Shown here piece after piece: positions 1-13,832 of a DNA stretch of 64,000 bases. Made by a program: the position numbers and the translations under genes. This DNA is from Desmodus rotundus (taxonomy: Eukaryota; Chordata; Mammalia; Chiroptera; Phyllostomidae), in contig NC_071388.1 in the NCBI RefSeq assembly GCF_022682495.2, positions 29,992,139-30,056,138 on the forward strand. Direction: 5' to 3'. Position 1 is the stretch's first letter. Every line of letters starts with the position of its first letter. The notes beneath the pieces were generated by a model. The model saw only the letters and a program-made list of their open reading frames with translations, ran no database searches and was not told the origin of the DNA.

Positions 1-179
1 TACGTTCAATACATGTTTCTAAAGAATCAGTCCCTGGGGTTGCCACATTGTCTTGCAAAAAAGGTAACCAGAACCACCTTACTCGTATAAAAATATTCCT
101 TTAAAGCTTTGCCTATAAGTATGCAAAACTCTAGGCTATAATTATAGTTTTGTCAGAAAATTACAAGGAAGACTGCTTA

Positions 180-345
180 ATAGTAACAGCTAACATTTAC
201 TACACACTTAGTACTATTCTAAGTGCTAAAATATATTAACTAATTTATTTCACTGCATTGTGAGAATTTTTTTTATCCTCCTTTTACAAATAAGAAAACT
301 AAGATGATTATATAACTTAAGTAACAGACCAATAATTCAAATGTA
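180..345 (-). repeat. MIR SINE fragment
   Basis: The sequence follows the MIR consensus in reverse: 'CTAACATTTACTACACACTT', then 'CTAAGTGCTA', then a TTTTACAAATAAGAAAACTAAG core. It is an old, diverged copy. Confidence 0.7.
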
Positions 346-2097
346 AACATTAACTATGATTACCTCTAGATGGTGGAATTGCAGGTTAAACCCATGCCTT
401 CACTGTGAAAAAGTATGTTTGATATGCTCAAAATTTGGGATTTGTTATTTCTTCACTGAAGGGAAAAATGGAATAGGTAGACAGGTAAAGTTGGAGAAAT
501 ATTTCCTTATTGGTAAATTAAGAGTTACATATTCTGCTGAGATTAGCAGAAATAGATGCTTAGAATGCTTCTAAATAGAATGATACTAATTATTCAGAAG
601 CACCATTTTGTGAGAATTATTAATAAACAAGCAAATAAAACTTTTATCTAAAATTCATCTTTGGTTGCAAAATTATTATTTCTGTCTCAAAATACCTACT
701 TCTTCACAAATTGTATTTCACCTAAGACAGTTCCAAAAAGTCAGAGGAAGATACATGATATATCTTTTCCTGGAATGAAGAATTGAACCATGCATCTCTC
801 TTCCTCCATATATAAAGAATTAGTGAAAAATACTAAGTCCACAAGAACCTGAAATGACATTTGGCATGATGTTTCTATAAACTCATTCCATAATGCAAGC
901 AGGAGACCTATTTTCACAGTACATTTACAACACATGGAATATACTTGGACTCTGAACTCTGCAGCAGCTGATTAAGCAAGAAACCCACTCTTTTAGCTGT
1001 CCTAGCACAGCTTCATTAAGTTTAGCAAGCATCAGGCTCCCAGAGTGCCATAAATAAAGGCCGCGTGAGCTGAAGTACTGCAATTTCCTCAGGTGTAAGG
1101 ATGTATTACTGTCTACACATCTGTTCTACAACACGACTTCTAGACCCACCATTGTTACTACTATGGATGTAAAGTTATGGTGAGAATGCATAAACTTTTT
1201 AACTCTTATATTACATGGTGGACAAAATTTAGCAAATCATTTAGCTTCAGAGTAAAATGTTCATCCCCACTGTGGTACTACTTTCTGTAAGATTAATTTG
1301 ACAACTATTTTATCTTTAAATCTGCATAGCACAGAAAAACAAAGCCAAACTAATTTCCCCATCAGTAAATTTATAGAAAAATCTACCTTTGAACTATAAA
1401 TATTAATTAACTAATTAGGCATCTATTTAAGATGTTACATTAATAATACACAGGAATGTCAGAGAACAACACTAATACTTTATTCTTTTTAACCAAACAG
1501 TTCACATTTGAAAGCACAATAATTATTTCACCCCATTCTTAAAACCAAAATTTCATCTCTTTCACAAAAAGGAAACCTATGACCAGCACTATTCCCTAAA
1601 TGCCTATTATTTCTGAACACACTTTTAAAAATATATGATTGAGGTAATTTTTTTAAAAAGCTTGATACCATGACATTTGATCAGTAAATTCAATTTGAGA
1701 ATTAGACCCTACAATTTAATGTAGTATCTCTCAGTCTGCCACATCTAGCCATTTTTCTTTTCTTCAAATTTCACTTCTAATAATTAGTTCTTGAACCAGC
1801 AAGGAATCATTTGGCAAGAAGTTCTAATTCTGGGCCCGTTAACCTACATATATTTTCAGATCTCATCTCATCTGGAGAGAATCACCGCCTTTATTTATGA
1901 AAGAGATTTACAAGTCCATTCACAGCCATTACTTTTCCTTTCAAGCTAACTTTCCTTATACTTGAACAAATTAGAAAAGGTGTATCAGTATTTATCCCAA
2001 TGGCTCATTTTACCAGAATCTCAGATCCTAAACAATTATCTTCCAAAATCAAGACTAAAATAAATTCCACTTTCCACACACAGAAAAAGATCACCTG

Positions 2098-2330
2098 CCC
2101 TGACTGGTGTGGCTCAGTTGGCTGGGCATCATCAGGCAAAGATAAAGGTCACCAGTTCAATTTCTAGTCAGGGCACATGCCTGGGGTGCAGGTTCGTCCC
2201 CAATCCAGGTGCGTACTAGAAGCAATAGGTCAATGTTTCTCTCTCACATTGATGTTTCTCTCCCTCTTTTTCTCCCTCCCATCCTCTCTCTCTAAAAGTA
2301 AATAAAATCTTTTAAAAAAAAAGCAAAGAA
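2098..2330 (+). repeat. VES-type tRNA-derived bat SINE
   Basis: Head CCCTGACTGGTGTGGCTCAG, a tRNA-like B-box region, the GTCAGGGCACATGCCTGGG block, then a CT-rich stretch and an A-rich tail with AATAAAATCTT. AAGATCACC on the left and AAGATCATC on the right may be the target duplication. Confidence 0.9.
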
Positions 2331-4079
2331 TAAGATCATCCAAATTATTAGGATGATAATAATTAGGATGATTAGAATGAGAAAAAGCTTTCTCATTCCT
2401 CATCATTAATTAAAGGAGCAAACTGAAGCTCAGCAATGCAACTGCCCTTCCTTCAAGAAAAGACTCAAAATAACCCAGATAAATACAGAGTATTTCCCCA
2501 AACAACTTGACCCAATAGCCTACTGAGTTAGCTACAGAGTTAGACTACAGACATGAAAAGAGCGAGCATTTGAGGAATTGTAATAATGGTTCTGAGAGTC
2601 CCTGAGAAGTACAGACACTAATTGTCAAGACTGATTACTCACTAGCTTTCAGGGACTGTCTCCTTACTTCATACCTGGTACAATTAAATAAATAATTAAA
2701 TATATAATTATTTATCTGCTTAAGCACTTGTGTTCCCTACAATTCCTATAAAGAAGTATGTTGCCTTCCCCCGCCCATGTATCTGCAGACCCTAGTAGAA
2801 CACTCAGCAAATAAATGGTTGCCATTTAGTAATTACTTACTAAACAGAGGTGAAGCACTTGTTTCTAACTATAACTCTAGTCTTGCAACAAAATGGGTAA
2901 AGTATTAGAACAAAATGGTGGAAATAATTACTCAAGTGTCAGTTCTAGCTGCCAGACTTGGGTGTAATCAGTCCTTAAAAGAGTGGCAGCTACCATGGTA
3001 GCAGTAAAATAGAGAGGGTTTTCAAGACACCTCTCCTTGCTTCCTCTTTAGTAATAAACTTCTAAATTTCCCAACTTCTTTTGCAGCTTAGGTGTGGTCA
3101 TAAGAGTATATTTTTGCAAATGAGATGTAAATGGCAGTCTTGTATAGGACATTCAAAAACATTAAGAAAGCTGAATCAGCTGGAAGTAACACCCCACTCC
3201 ACGCTCCATTTTTTGCCCAATCCAGGGAACAACGATGAGCTTCAGCAGCTACACTACAGGTGAAGTGACCTTGATAATGGAAGGCAAGCACTAAGATGAT
3301 GGAAGGTAAGATAGGACCTGAGTTTCTGATGATATTCAGCTGTAATACTAGCCCTGGTCTACTTACCTCTAGAATTTTTTATGTAAGAAAAATAAATTTT
3401 ACCCAAGCCACTGTTTTATTTTCTTCCATGCATACTGAGCCTAACACTATTAGTAGACAACGTGTGAAGTTACAAAATATTTGTCTGAAATGGAAACTAA
3501 GTCTCTGGATTTCAAGTTGAAGAGGATAAATCACTGTCTATTGTCCCCAAGCTGTTATAAAATACATCAAATACATTATTATTAAACCTAATAATGCAGG
3601 AGAAATGGTTCTGAAACCCACAATCTTACTCTAAATATAAATATTTTACAAAAAGAGATGAAAACTTATTGGAAATGGTGGGGGCTTCCAGGAACAATAA
3701 GATTAATGGCATCAATAGCTTTCTAATTAATTAGATTAATAAAACAGCCAAAAAAACCCCTAATTAGACAAAAAGCCTGAAGCCACTGAATTTGGGGTCC
3801 TAGATTTTTAGTCATAGGTAATTTCACGGAAAAAAAATTCACATACCAGGTCCTTAGTTCACCGTTAAAGGGGAGTAATTAGATTATATTTAAGAAACTT
3901 GCACAGCTCTAAAATTCTCTACATACCTTAGCATATTAAAAAAAAAAAGTATTGATATTATTAAGTCTTAGAAAATTCCTCAAATTAAAAAAGCAACTAC
4001 ATCTTCTCTACATACAATGTACTGGTATGTCCATTCATCACTAAAAAGGTCACTACTAACTATAACTCATCAGGATATT

Positions 4080-4395
4080 TTTGTGCCTGCTCTTCTATCT
4101 AAAATGTGCTTATCCCCAGCTCTCTAGCGGTCTAACTCTTATTTATTCCTTTTAGATATCAGCATGTCTATTCTTCAGAAGGCCTGCCTTGACTCCTAAA
4201 ATAGGTCCCACCTACTATTTCTTAAACTTCATAGCACTTAACACAATTTTTCATTCGTCTAATTATTTATATTCTTTTGTTTAATGTCTCTCTCTCCCAC
4301 TACAGTGAAACTTTTAGAGAGGGAACAGTTCATCTGGATTTTCCCCCCACTGTTTTATGTCCAGTCCTGGCATGATACCTAATACATAGATTGAG
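4080..4395 (+). repeat. L2 LINE 3' fragment
   Basis: The order of CT-rich phrases, including GGCCTGCCTTGACTCC, then CATAGCACTTAACACAATTT, then a segment like ACTGTAAGCTC, and finally a degraded 'cctggcacatagta', is that of the L2 3' end. Confidence 0.6.
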
Positions 4396-4476
4396 ATCTT
4401 TATATAAGTATTTATAATATGAAAAAACAAACAAACAAATGAATAAATGGAGTAGGCATTAAAAAACTGCAAAGAA

Positions 4477-4682
4477 CCCTGGCTGGTGTGGCTCAGCGGA
4501 CTGAGTGCCAGCCTGAGAACCAAAGGGTCGCTGGTTTGATTCCCAGCCAGGGCACATGCCTGGGTTGTGGACCAGGTCCCCAGCAGGGTGTGCATGAAAG
4601 GCAACCATACACTGATGTTTCTCCCCCTCCCTCCCTTACCCTTTGTCTAAAGATAAGTAAATAAAATCTTCTTACAAAAGAG
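4477..4682 (+). repeat. VES-type SINE next to the PDCD10 exon
   Basis: A complete SINE begins CCCTGGCTGGTGTGGCTCAG and ends in an AATAAAATCTT-type tail. Imperfect target duplications (GCAAAGAA and GCAAAGAG) flank it. It is antisense to PDCD10, and its tail ends 35 bp from the donor of the start-codon exon. Confidence 0.92.
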
Positions 4683-4708
4683 GCAAAGAGCCTATGAGGA
4701 AATATTTA

Positions 4709-4844
<136 letters not shown>

Positions 4845-5844
4845 CTAAAATGCAGCAGAATCTTCATTCACTGCAGTGTTTCTTCTCTTTTTGTGTGTGA
4901 TAAAAAATAGGGCATAAAATATATACTGACCTGGTTAAAGGAGAGAAAGAACAGAGATTTACTGTATTAAGAGGAAACAACAAATACCAATAATTTTCTT
5001 TTCCAATGTAGAGTCTTCATCTTATGAAAATCTGATCTGTTAACATACCTTACTCATAAAGGCAGCCCTGATCAGTGAGACATCTCTTTCCCTTCTCAGA
5101 CTCAAGAACTGCCCTTTCTTAAGAGCTAATATCTCTTACGAGGTTCTACTTTACAAAGCAGTGGTTCCTGAACCCACTCATCTTGAACTCAGAGAGAGCT
5201 CTCTATGAAGCACCATGGATTAATGATGTATCTCATTCCATCATACGCAAGTAGGGAAAAGCATCAAAATGCGTAAATATAGCAATTATATGTAATATAA
5301 AATTTTAATTATGAAATGTACAATGTATACGCACATATGGTGGACAAGAATTAAGAATAAAGAATTAAGGTAAGATTTTCATTAAAATCCTTTCGCTAAT
5401 TGTTCACTGACTTTGCCACCTAAAAACAACAATAAAAACATAAGCAAGAAATGATTTAAGACAAATCTTAAAACTGTAAAATTGCTACCAAATGTGATCC
5501 ATTAGGGGAAAATAGTATGTTATTTTATTTTGCCAGTGGTTCTTTTTGAATCTTTGTCCAAAGCTGACACAAAAACTAAACAAGAAATTCACAGACACTG
5601 GTAGTTTGGAATTAAAATATCAAGAATTCAGTAACATGAGAGAGAAATTTTGCCTTGAGGAGGTGAGTAAATGTGCTGCTTTTTAAGAGAAAGCAATTAT
5701 ATTTCCTTTGCTAGGCTAAAAAATGAGCCTAATTATAATGGGAAAGAGTAATAGTAGTGGCATACCTATATATTAAACAATATATAAATATATTAAACAA
5801 AAAGCAATCAATTTTGAATAATTTCTACCATTTGTAAACCATTC

Positions 5845-6025
5845 TCAGATTATAAAACATTTTTCATATGCATTTAGTCCTTACAATAACTTACTTTACA
5901 GTAACAACTATTCTAATTTTACAGATGAAAAAGTAGGCTCAGAGAAAATAAATAACTTGCTCAAGATCACACAGGCAAAGGCCCAAGACTGGATCCCAGT
6001 ACTTAGAATCTAGATCTGATACTCC
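5845..6025 (-). repeat. MIR SINE fragment
   Basis: Reverse MIR: TTTTACAGATGAAAAAG, then CTCAGAGAAAATAAATAACTTG, then a TCACACAGGC block and the GGATCCCAG segment in consensus order. Confidence 0.75.
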
Positions 6026-6884
6026 CACATCAGAAAATCAAGTCTGAAGTGGAAACAAAGAACCTGAGCTCATTCACCCAGGAAAATACCCAGAAGTAGA
6101 AGTTATTTATTTACTGAATGTTTAGCACCTGTCACATGCAAGATGTAGTGGGGGATGAACAGGATGTCCTAATCATTGACAATTTATGTGGGTCAGACTG
6201 TGGAAGACTAAGCAGTTTGAATGATACTATCACAGGCCTAAAGTACATAAAGCTTCAAAACTCTTCAATAACCCAACCTGTTTGAGAACTGCTTCCTGTC
6301 CTTCCATATCCCAACCAATGATGGGGAACTCAACACCTACTTAACAATCTGGTCCCATTCCTCATAGTTCTAAACACAGACAGCTTGTCCTATTTCTGAA
6401 TTCACAGAACAAGAACAAAAGGCCAATTCCTAAATTTTATTCTATAGGGCAAGAGAAAATCATTACCCAATCAGACCATTGATTTAAGTAGATTGCTTTG
6501 GTCACAACATTAAGAATAGAATGGGGAACAGAAACTGAAGGGAGAGACAACTTACATCTTTTCAACAGGACCTGAATCATAAGCAAGAGGAAGTAGGTAA
6601 GTATCAGCTGTGGTCCTACTACTCCTATGTAACTAATAGGGGATTTGGTAATCTACTTTTCCACCTAGAAATAAATTCTGAATACTTTTTATACAAACTT
6701 GGAACAAAGAAAGGTTCAAATACAGAGAAATCAGGCAAAATGAAAATGATGGGTACTGTATGCACAGTTTAATAGTAAAAGAAAGCATCAATATCAATGA
6801 ATGAAAGAAGCAATAGCAGGACAGAGTCAACAATAGGACCTTGAAGAGCTATCTCACTGGGTGACAGAACAAAGAGCATTTATT

Positions 6885-7100
6885 TATTTAATAAGTATGT
6901 ATTTGTTACCTACGCAGCATTAGGCCTGGTACTACATAGAGACCAACAAACAAGGCTAGACAGCCTCTGACTTCATAGAGCTTCTACTCTGGAAAGAAAG
7001 ACAGAAAATGAACAACTGTGAGTATCACACAGGGAGAAGTCAGGATGCTAAACTGCTATGGGAGAACTGGATGAGAGAATCAGCATCACAAAAACCAGGT
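6885..7100 (-). repeat. L2-like LINE fragment
   Basis: Reads as a diverged reverse L2 3' end: 'TTATTTAATAAGTATGTATT', 'GGCCTGGTACTA', then 'CTTCATAGAGCTTCTACTCT'. Confidence 0.5.
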
Positions 7101-7934
7101 GTTTGAAATACTCCCAAGCACGGACAGACAACTCTTTCTTTCAAATTTATTTGATTTCTTGGTGAGGTCAACAGTAACACTCAAAGAGTAGAATCACTTG
7201 TATTCTGGTAAATTGGGGAAGGAAATTCCCTTCATGAGAAGTCTTAAGTCTTCAAGAATCTCAGTAAAAAGGAGATGAAACACTAAAGAAGGTGAATACA
7301 CTAAAGCAGGCTCAACGGAATAATTTGTCTTTCACTCTTTCAAACACGTACCCATCCCTGCGTATATGAAAGCACAGGTAATAAAGGAATCAGTAAAGTG
7401 GCCAGTAACTAAAATTCTTGAGGACAGCTTACCTATCTACCCCTCTAAACTTACTCAAATACTGAATTTTTACCTTTTGTCAATACTGGCATTGCATTCT
7501 TTTTTTTTCAATTGTGTTTAATAAGCAGTACCATTCCATGTCAGTAAATTTTCACTTAAGATATTTCATATTAATTATATTATTTCCTCTAAACTAATTT
7601 TACAGTACTATCAGGTACTACTTGTCATCAAAAATATGGTATTATAGCCACAACACTCTGGGCTAAATAGATGGCTGGCCTACGACACACTTAACCACCT
7701 TTCAATATTGTTCCCTGGATGAATTTACAACTTTTCAGAACACACATTCACAAATTAGGGCCACTCATGTTTCATTAATGTTTACACAAGATGAAAAACC
7801 ACCAATTCCAACAAGGCTTTTTAAAAATTAAATTGTTCTGCTAATTTCAGTTCAAGTTAAAATATGTTGTCATTCCTTCTATATGCTTCTTTATTTGAAA
7901 TGGTTAAATGGACAACGCTCAATCCAAGCCAAAA

Positions 7935-8155
7935 TGTGCCTGCTACCTGAAGAGCAAGGGCCAGGAGAGTTGAGCAAAGGCTGAGGCCCTGCCCCTTTTA
8001 CGATGGTTTCTTCCCCTCACTATGGGTGTGGCCAGGTGTTGACCAGCCAGGCGGGACATTATTGACCTTCTAAGGAACCCTGATGAGTTCTGATTACGCA
8101 TGCACAGTCGATTGATGATTACTGACTCTAAATCCCAAATCTGGAAAGACCTCAA
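7935..8155. other. GC-rich block of unknown origin in the PDCD10 intron
   Basis: About 220 bp that are clearly richer in GC than the flanks, with several CpGs. On the minus strand it ends in a pyrimidine-rich CTCTTCAG. It encodes no protein I know. It may be a diverged LTR fragment, a regulatory element or a noncoding exon. Confidence 0.35.
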
Positions 8156-10834
8156 TAAGTCACCTCATCCACCCTCTCAGCACAATAGAAACCAAAGTTT
8201 AAGAAATGACTTGCCCATGATAACAATTACTAGCTAATAATAAATAAAAAAAAATTAATGTGGATATGGTGGCAACATAGCAAGAACTACTTGTTTCCTA
8301 TTTCAAATATATTGCTTTGGGGTAAAAGTTTTCATTTCAAAGTAAACTCCGTTTCTTGAGTGGTTAGCATTCATAGGGGGAAATAAAAAGAACCAGTACA
8401 ACAGACACTAGTAATTTAGATAAAAGGTTACAAGGTATACACTTTCCAACAAACTTCTCTTTGAAAACAGCCTTTGTCACATGGGAACACCAAAACAAAT
8501 AGAACATAAGCAACCTATTTATACTTTCCCCTGATTTCCTTGAATGTTCAAAATATCACTGCTAATTTCTAATATAAGGTGAATCAGTTTTAAATATCTT
8601 CTTGGGCTTAAAACAATTATTATGTGTTCAGAGTGAGGGGGCAACAAAAATAGGTTAAAAATTGGCCATTCCCATGCTAAACTCCTAGTTTTAGGAGTTT
8701 TGCCCTGCCCAACCAATAAGAGCTGTTCACTTAAAAGAACTGCACTTGGGTGTATCTCAAGACTCAACATCAGCACTTCCTGAACAGCCTCACTTTACTC
8801 CAACTGGGGCATGAGATAACTTTAAAGCCAAAGCTGTATTTACTTACAAATAAAAAGAGTGGACACAGGGAAATCCTTGGTACTGATGTATGCAGTTCTT
8901 AGGGTGGGAAAGAAGCCTCCTAAATAAACTTGACATTTAGTTTCTAGGCGGGTCTATTTGTCTTGTTTTTCTCTATAGTCAAATCCAGGACTGGTCCTAA
9001 ATTCTTATAATTGCTTTACTTTCCCTCCCTAAAGGGAGAAGCATTATTCATTTATTTTGTTGCATCTCCAACCTGTCCATGAACATTTAGATAGAAGTTT
9101 ACTCATTCTAGCAGTAAGCAGAATGAATCCATGTGTTTGTTACCATTTATAAGTGTTTCTTTTTCCTAATCAAGACATTAGAGTCTGCATAGCAAGAGTA
9201 GACAATTAATAAATGTTTGTTTAATGAACAAATTCATAAGAAATGGACAATATATAAATTGAACCAGCCTTGCTAATACATTTCAACTTATCAAGCCTGG
9301 CAAAACAAAAACATAGAAATCTAATTAATTCTATTAACAAAGTCTGGACCCAATCACATTTACCAGTTTTTACTTCTTTTTACTATCCTAAGCTCTTTCT
9401 ACTATACTAAGAGAATATAAGCAACAGGTAACTGTAAATAAAACCAGAATTTCAAAAGAAATTTACCACAACACCAAATAAAAATAAAGTAAGATAAAAT
9501 CAGAGGTTATAAATTCTAATAACTTCATTTTTATTTGGGCTGCTAGAATATTTTTTAGATCCTGGAAAAAAAACTGGTATATAATTTAGTATTTCACAGA
9601 ATTCTCAAAGAATTTTGATTAGATTAGATTAACCTTGCTTTACACATAAGCAAGATCCAAAAAGTTATCCCATTTTTAGCATAAAGCAAAACTTTCTTTA
9701 TGGGAAAGAGTGCAAGTGATACGGTTCCTAAATACTGGGTTGGCCTAAGTCATCATACTCACTTCAGTGCCTACTAAAAACACATATTCCCAAGACTACT
9801 CAATCAAAATCTCTATCGCAAGGTCTAAGAAGCTGTATTTTCAGCAGACAGTCCAGATGATTCTTGTGAACAGGACAGGCTGGAAACCATCAAGGTGGAG
9901 AGAACTGTGGCCAGAGGAAGAGAATCCAGCTGCTAAGGCCAGTCTCGGGGACACAGGTAAAGTTTAATTTGACTAAGCACCTGAGATCAGGGTTTTGGTT
10001 CTGACCCTAAGTTTTACTTAACCACTGACTTTGTTTCCCCATCAGATACAGAAAAGGAGTAAAATTATCTTAAGGCTTTGAATTTTAAAATTCAGTGATA
10101 ATATTTTACTACATACTGGCATCTATCTACTCCACATTCAAAAGTAATCTCCTGGAAAAGTTTTTTAAAAAGAAAAACATCACGTCATTAAAAACTCTTT
10201 CCAAATTCTAGTAATGAAAGCCTCCTCAATAGTTGGCTGACTCAAGGTTTCAACTGACAACCCCTTACTTTCTTCTTAAACACCAGCCCTCACAAATCAT
10301 ACCCATCAGGCTCCTAAAGAAACTGAATTTATCGCAAGGCTGCATAGCTCAGTCTGACCATTTCATATCCGAAAAGGTGATCACGTATATCACAACCTAC
10401 CTTTTAGAGCATTCTCATGTTTAAGTGTTGTAGCTTCCAAACAAGCGACAAAAGGGCTACAGGAGGAAGCTAGGAAAAAGGGAGGCAGAGGAATAAAGTA
10501 GATAGGAGATCCTACTCAGACCAAAATGAGCTGGAAGCCTTCAAGATATACCCGTCTCTCTCCTTCCTCTGCAAGTTATATCTTCTACAATTCAAGTTTC
10601 ATAGAAATTTCAAATTTTGTTTTAAATAAGGTAATGGGGAACTCAACCTTCTTGAACATGTAATACTATGAGTTTAGCAGTTATTGAATATTGCATTTAG
10701 AGACATCTAGAAATAATCTCTTGTTTTAGAAAGAAAAAAATTATTTATGCTACTCTGAAATATCAAATGGATAATTTGTGCAGATAGGTATGAGAAAAGA
10801 GCATACAAATTAAAGTCTGAAAACAAGAGTTCCC

Positions 10835-10945
10835 ATCCTGGTACTTATTCTCAAATATAAAGGACCATGCCTCTTTGATTGAGTCACTTCACCTCTCTAT
10901 GCTTTAGTTTCTTCTACAATATGGATGAAAACTGAGCTGTATACT
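10835..10945 (+). repeat. MIR SINE fragment (weak)
   Basis: A MIR-like run, 'GAGTCACTTCACCTCTCTAT' followed by 'GCTTTAGTTTCTTCTACAAT', matches the central MIR consensus at low identity. Confidence 0.45.
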
Positions 10946-11664
10946 TGAAGGAGATGTGGCTACAATAAAAGATGAGGTAATTTTTAGATCAAACCATAAA
11001 GCCTCTATATTAAAAACTTCATTTTACTAAGCACTGTATTTTTCCATTTTAAAATAAACATTCAAAGAAAGTACACATTCCATCATGAAGTATCACCTCA
11101 TTAGAAGGTCTACCCTACTCAATTGAATTTTTAAAGGCACTGTCTCTGTTTTACCACAGTTTCTGGGTATGTGATACCACTAACTGGCTGAAGGACTCCA
11201 GCTTTCCAATTTGTAAAAGCAAGATAAAAAAGATACAATCTTCAATATCTCTGTAAACATGACTGACCAAGTAAGCATTTGCTGTGCTACAGAAGTTTTA
11301 ACTAAAATATCATCTGAAAATTGAGCTAAGATATCTTTGAAAACAGCAAACACTGGCAAATTAAAGTACAATGACCCATGAAGAAAAAAATGTAAAAATG
11401 CTCCGAAATTAACTCCATCCGTTTTATTATTTTTTGTTCATCTCTGTATATCTGTCACAGATAGGTGTTCCTTATGCAGGCTTGGGTCTAAACATGTGCT
11501 TTATACATTATTCATTTAACGCCTATAATTAATTTTTCTAGAGAGTTAAGGTTCCTAGAAAAACTTCAAAATCCACAAAGCTACTGTGAAAGGAAAACAG
11601 GAACACACGGCTGTTTCGATTATACTCAGCCAATTTTAACAGCACTGTCATTAGCGAGGTCAGT

Positions 11665-11870
11665 AAGAAGCAGTGACTCCAGAACCACACTTGCCTGGAT
11701 ATAATCCAGGGGCTACCACTTACTAGTTTTGTGAGTAGGGTATAAGTCTGTGCTGCAGTTTCCTCATCTACAAAATGGGGATAATAACAGTATTTACCTC
11801 TTAAGGTTTATGTAAATATTAAATAGAATGGTGCACGGCACATAGTCATTATTCAATATTAGGTATTAAG
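11665..11870 (+). repeat. MIR SINE
   Basis: Consensus order is clear: 'GGCTACCACTTACTAGTTTT', then 'GTTTCCTCATCTACAAAATG', then 'GGATAATAACAGTATTTACC', ending with a degraded GCACATAG segment. Confidence 0.85.
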
Positions 11871-12884
11871 TACATTTTAATCTACAACAGGATCAGATCT
11901 CTTATTAAAAGTCCGATCTCCTGCACAGTCATCTAGCCAAGGAATCAAGGACTCTTGAACAAAAAATAGAGAAAGGTAAGTGATTTTAAATCTCTTTAAA
12001 ACAGAAGGCTCATTTGTTTCTTTGTTTTCCAAATAAAATCTTTTACCAAACTCTCTCTATAAGATTAAACACTAAACTGTTAATTCATCCAATAAATGTG
12101 TTAATAGTTTATCAGCCTCTCCCTCTCTTAGGAGCTCTCAAACACCCCTCTCTCCACAATGCAAAAACCACCACTCTAGGACAACCAACACGGAAGCATT
12201 ATAAACAAAGCATTATGAACACCACCAGTAAATGGCCTTGACTGTAAGGGTAAGGACCGGCAAAAGATATATTTGGACCCAGATTTTCCCATAACTCAGT
12301 TAATTCCAGATCTCTAAATTTCCCCTTACTCTTGTCACTCTTTTCTCCCCCACTATATATATGCATTTAAGAAAGTTAAACGTTAAAACTTAAAATTTTA
12401 AAGTGAAAACAGCCATTATATATTATCTAGTCCCATCTCCAAATTTCACAATTTAGAAATAAAAGTCCACAAAAATTCATGTTGGGGAACAAAATGGAAT
12501 GGTGGCAGGTATCTTAAACAAATATATGCTGAGTTACTACAGCCTATTTATTGTACAGGACATGTCTGTCTGCTAAACTGAAGTACTTCTAGACTAGCCT
12601 GTCCTGCTCTGTCTCATCCATGGTCAGTTTACAGCCTAGATGCCCCCAGACTCCATGCACAAAGTTTGGAGACTAAAGCCTGATGGAATGTAGCTTTGAT
12701 TCAGTTACTTTAGGATACTCAGCCACACAAGTTTGGATTTTCAATATGGTGCTGCTAAGACCTCTGATTTCTTCACCTTAAATGTTAAAAGCATCATGTC
12801 AGTGGATGTACTTGCATATTCTGAGGAGTACTATTTCTTAATACAAAAACGAACAAGCAGTTCATTTTTCTATGCCCAAATGGT

Positions 12885-13262
12885 CAGTATAGAGCAGTAC
12901 AGATAAGCACTCATTTGAAACAAAGACCTGAATTTGAATTTTTGCTCAGCTGGGTCATAGCATTTGTTATTTAATCTTCCCAAACTCAGTGAGAAATAGA
13001 TGGAAATAACTGATTCACTTCATGGGATTATTAAGAATACTAAACGCCTCCAACTGGTGTAGCTCAATGTGCTGGGTGTCACCCTGCAAACCGAGACGTC
13101 GCCAGTTGGATTCTCGGTCAGGGCACACTCCTGGGTTGCCCACCAAATACTCTGTTGGGGGTACAAGAGGCAACTGATAGATGTTTCTCTCTCTCTCTTC
13201 CCCTCTATTAAAAAAAAAAGTACTAAATGCATATAAAGCACTTAATACAGTGGCTAACACAC
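12885..13262 (+). repeat. MIR SINE split by a younger SINE
   Basis: MIR-like sequence runs to 13044 and resumes after 13220 with 'AAAGCACTTAATACAGTGGC', the MIR 3' part. The gap is filled by a VES SINE, which dates the VES insertion after the MIR. Confidence 0.7.
13045..13220 (+). repeat. VES-type SINE inside a MIR
   Basis: The head CCTCCAACTGGTGTAGCTCA is diverged. It is followed by GGTCAGGGCACACTCCTGGG, a CT run and a poly-A tail. The flanking TACTAAA repeats at 13038-13044 and 13221-13227 are the target duplication. Confidence 0.88.
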
Positions 13263-13527
13263 AAAAAGCATTCAGTTCATACTGATATTTTATTGAAAAT
13301 TCTATGAGCCTGACATGGCAACAGCACTGGAAATAGGGTGAGGCAAATCAGACACCTAGAGAACAAAATTTAGCTGACTTGCATGACACAGCCAGTGCCT
13401 CCTTAAATTTTACACCCTAGGCCCCATTCGCCTCCCCCTAGACCTACCCCTGTATAACATACACAATGATTGCTTAATACTAATATCACAGTACCATAAA
13501 GGCCATATGCTTACATAGCTCATCTTT

Positions 13528-13832
13528 AAAACCTTTTCTCCCCCACTATATATATATAACCATATATATATATAACCATATATATATATAGTACTTCTTT
13601 ATAAAGAAGTACAATAGGTAGTTACAGAATAGCCAGGGGGATGTAAAACACAGTAGTACAGTACAGGAAATGGAGCAGCCAAAGCATTTATAGGCCTGAC
13701 CAATGGACATGAATAATGGTGGGGGGACTGCCTGAGGGACTGAGGGGAACAGAGGGGGAAAATCAGGACAACTATAATAGCATAATCAATAAGGTATAAT
13801 AAAAAAAGAAAAAAAGAAAACCTTTTCTCCCC
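13528..13832 (+). mobile_element. 5'-truncated L1 3' tail with 16-bp target duplication
   Basis: The insert at 13544-13816 is flanked by a perfect AAAACCTTTTCTCCCC duplication (13528-13543 and 13817-13832). The 3' part is a bat L1-like 3' UTR ending in an A-rich tail. The first 70 bases are AT repeats plus a palindrome at 13591-13612, and do not look like L1. This is an L1-machinery insertion with an unusual 5' end. Confidence 0.8.

Noticed and set aside
2098..2330. tRNA gene signal in SINE heads
   Set aside because: The A- and B-box-like blocks belong to tRNA-derived SINEs with A-rich tails, not to functional tRNA genes.
9737..9760. CTGGGTTGGCC, resembling a mariner end
   Set aside because: No matching second end or transposase remnant nearby. 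The match is too short to call.
11180..11371. A 63-codon minus-strand frame preceded by a TTTGCCAG acceptor-like site, resembling an internal exon
   Set aside because: No donor follows in a suitable place, the translation is not part of PDCD10, and coding exons are not expected upstream of the start-codon exon.
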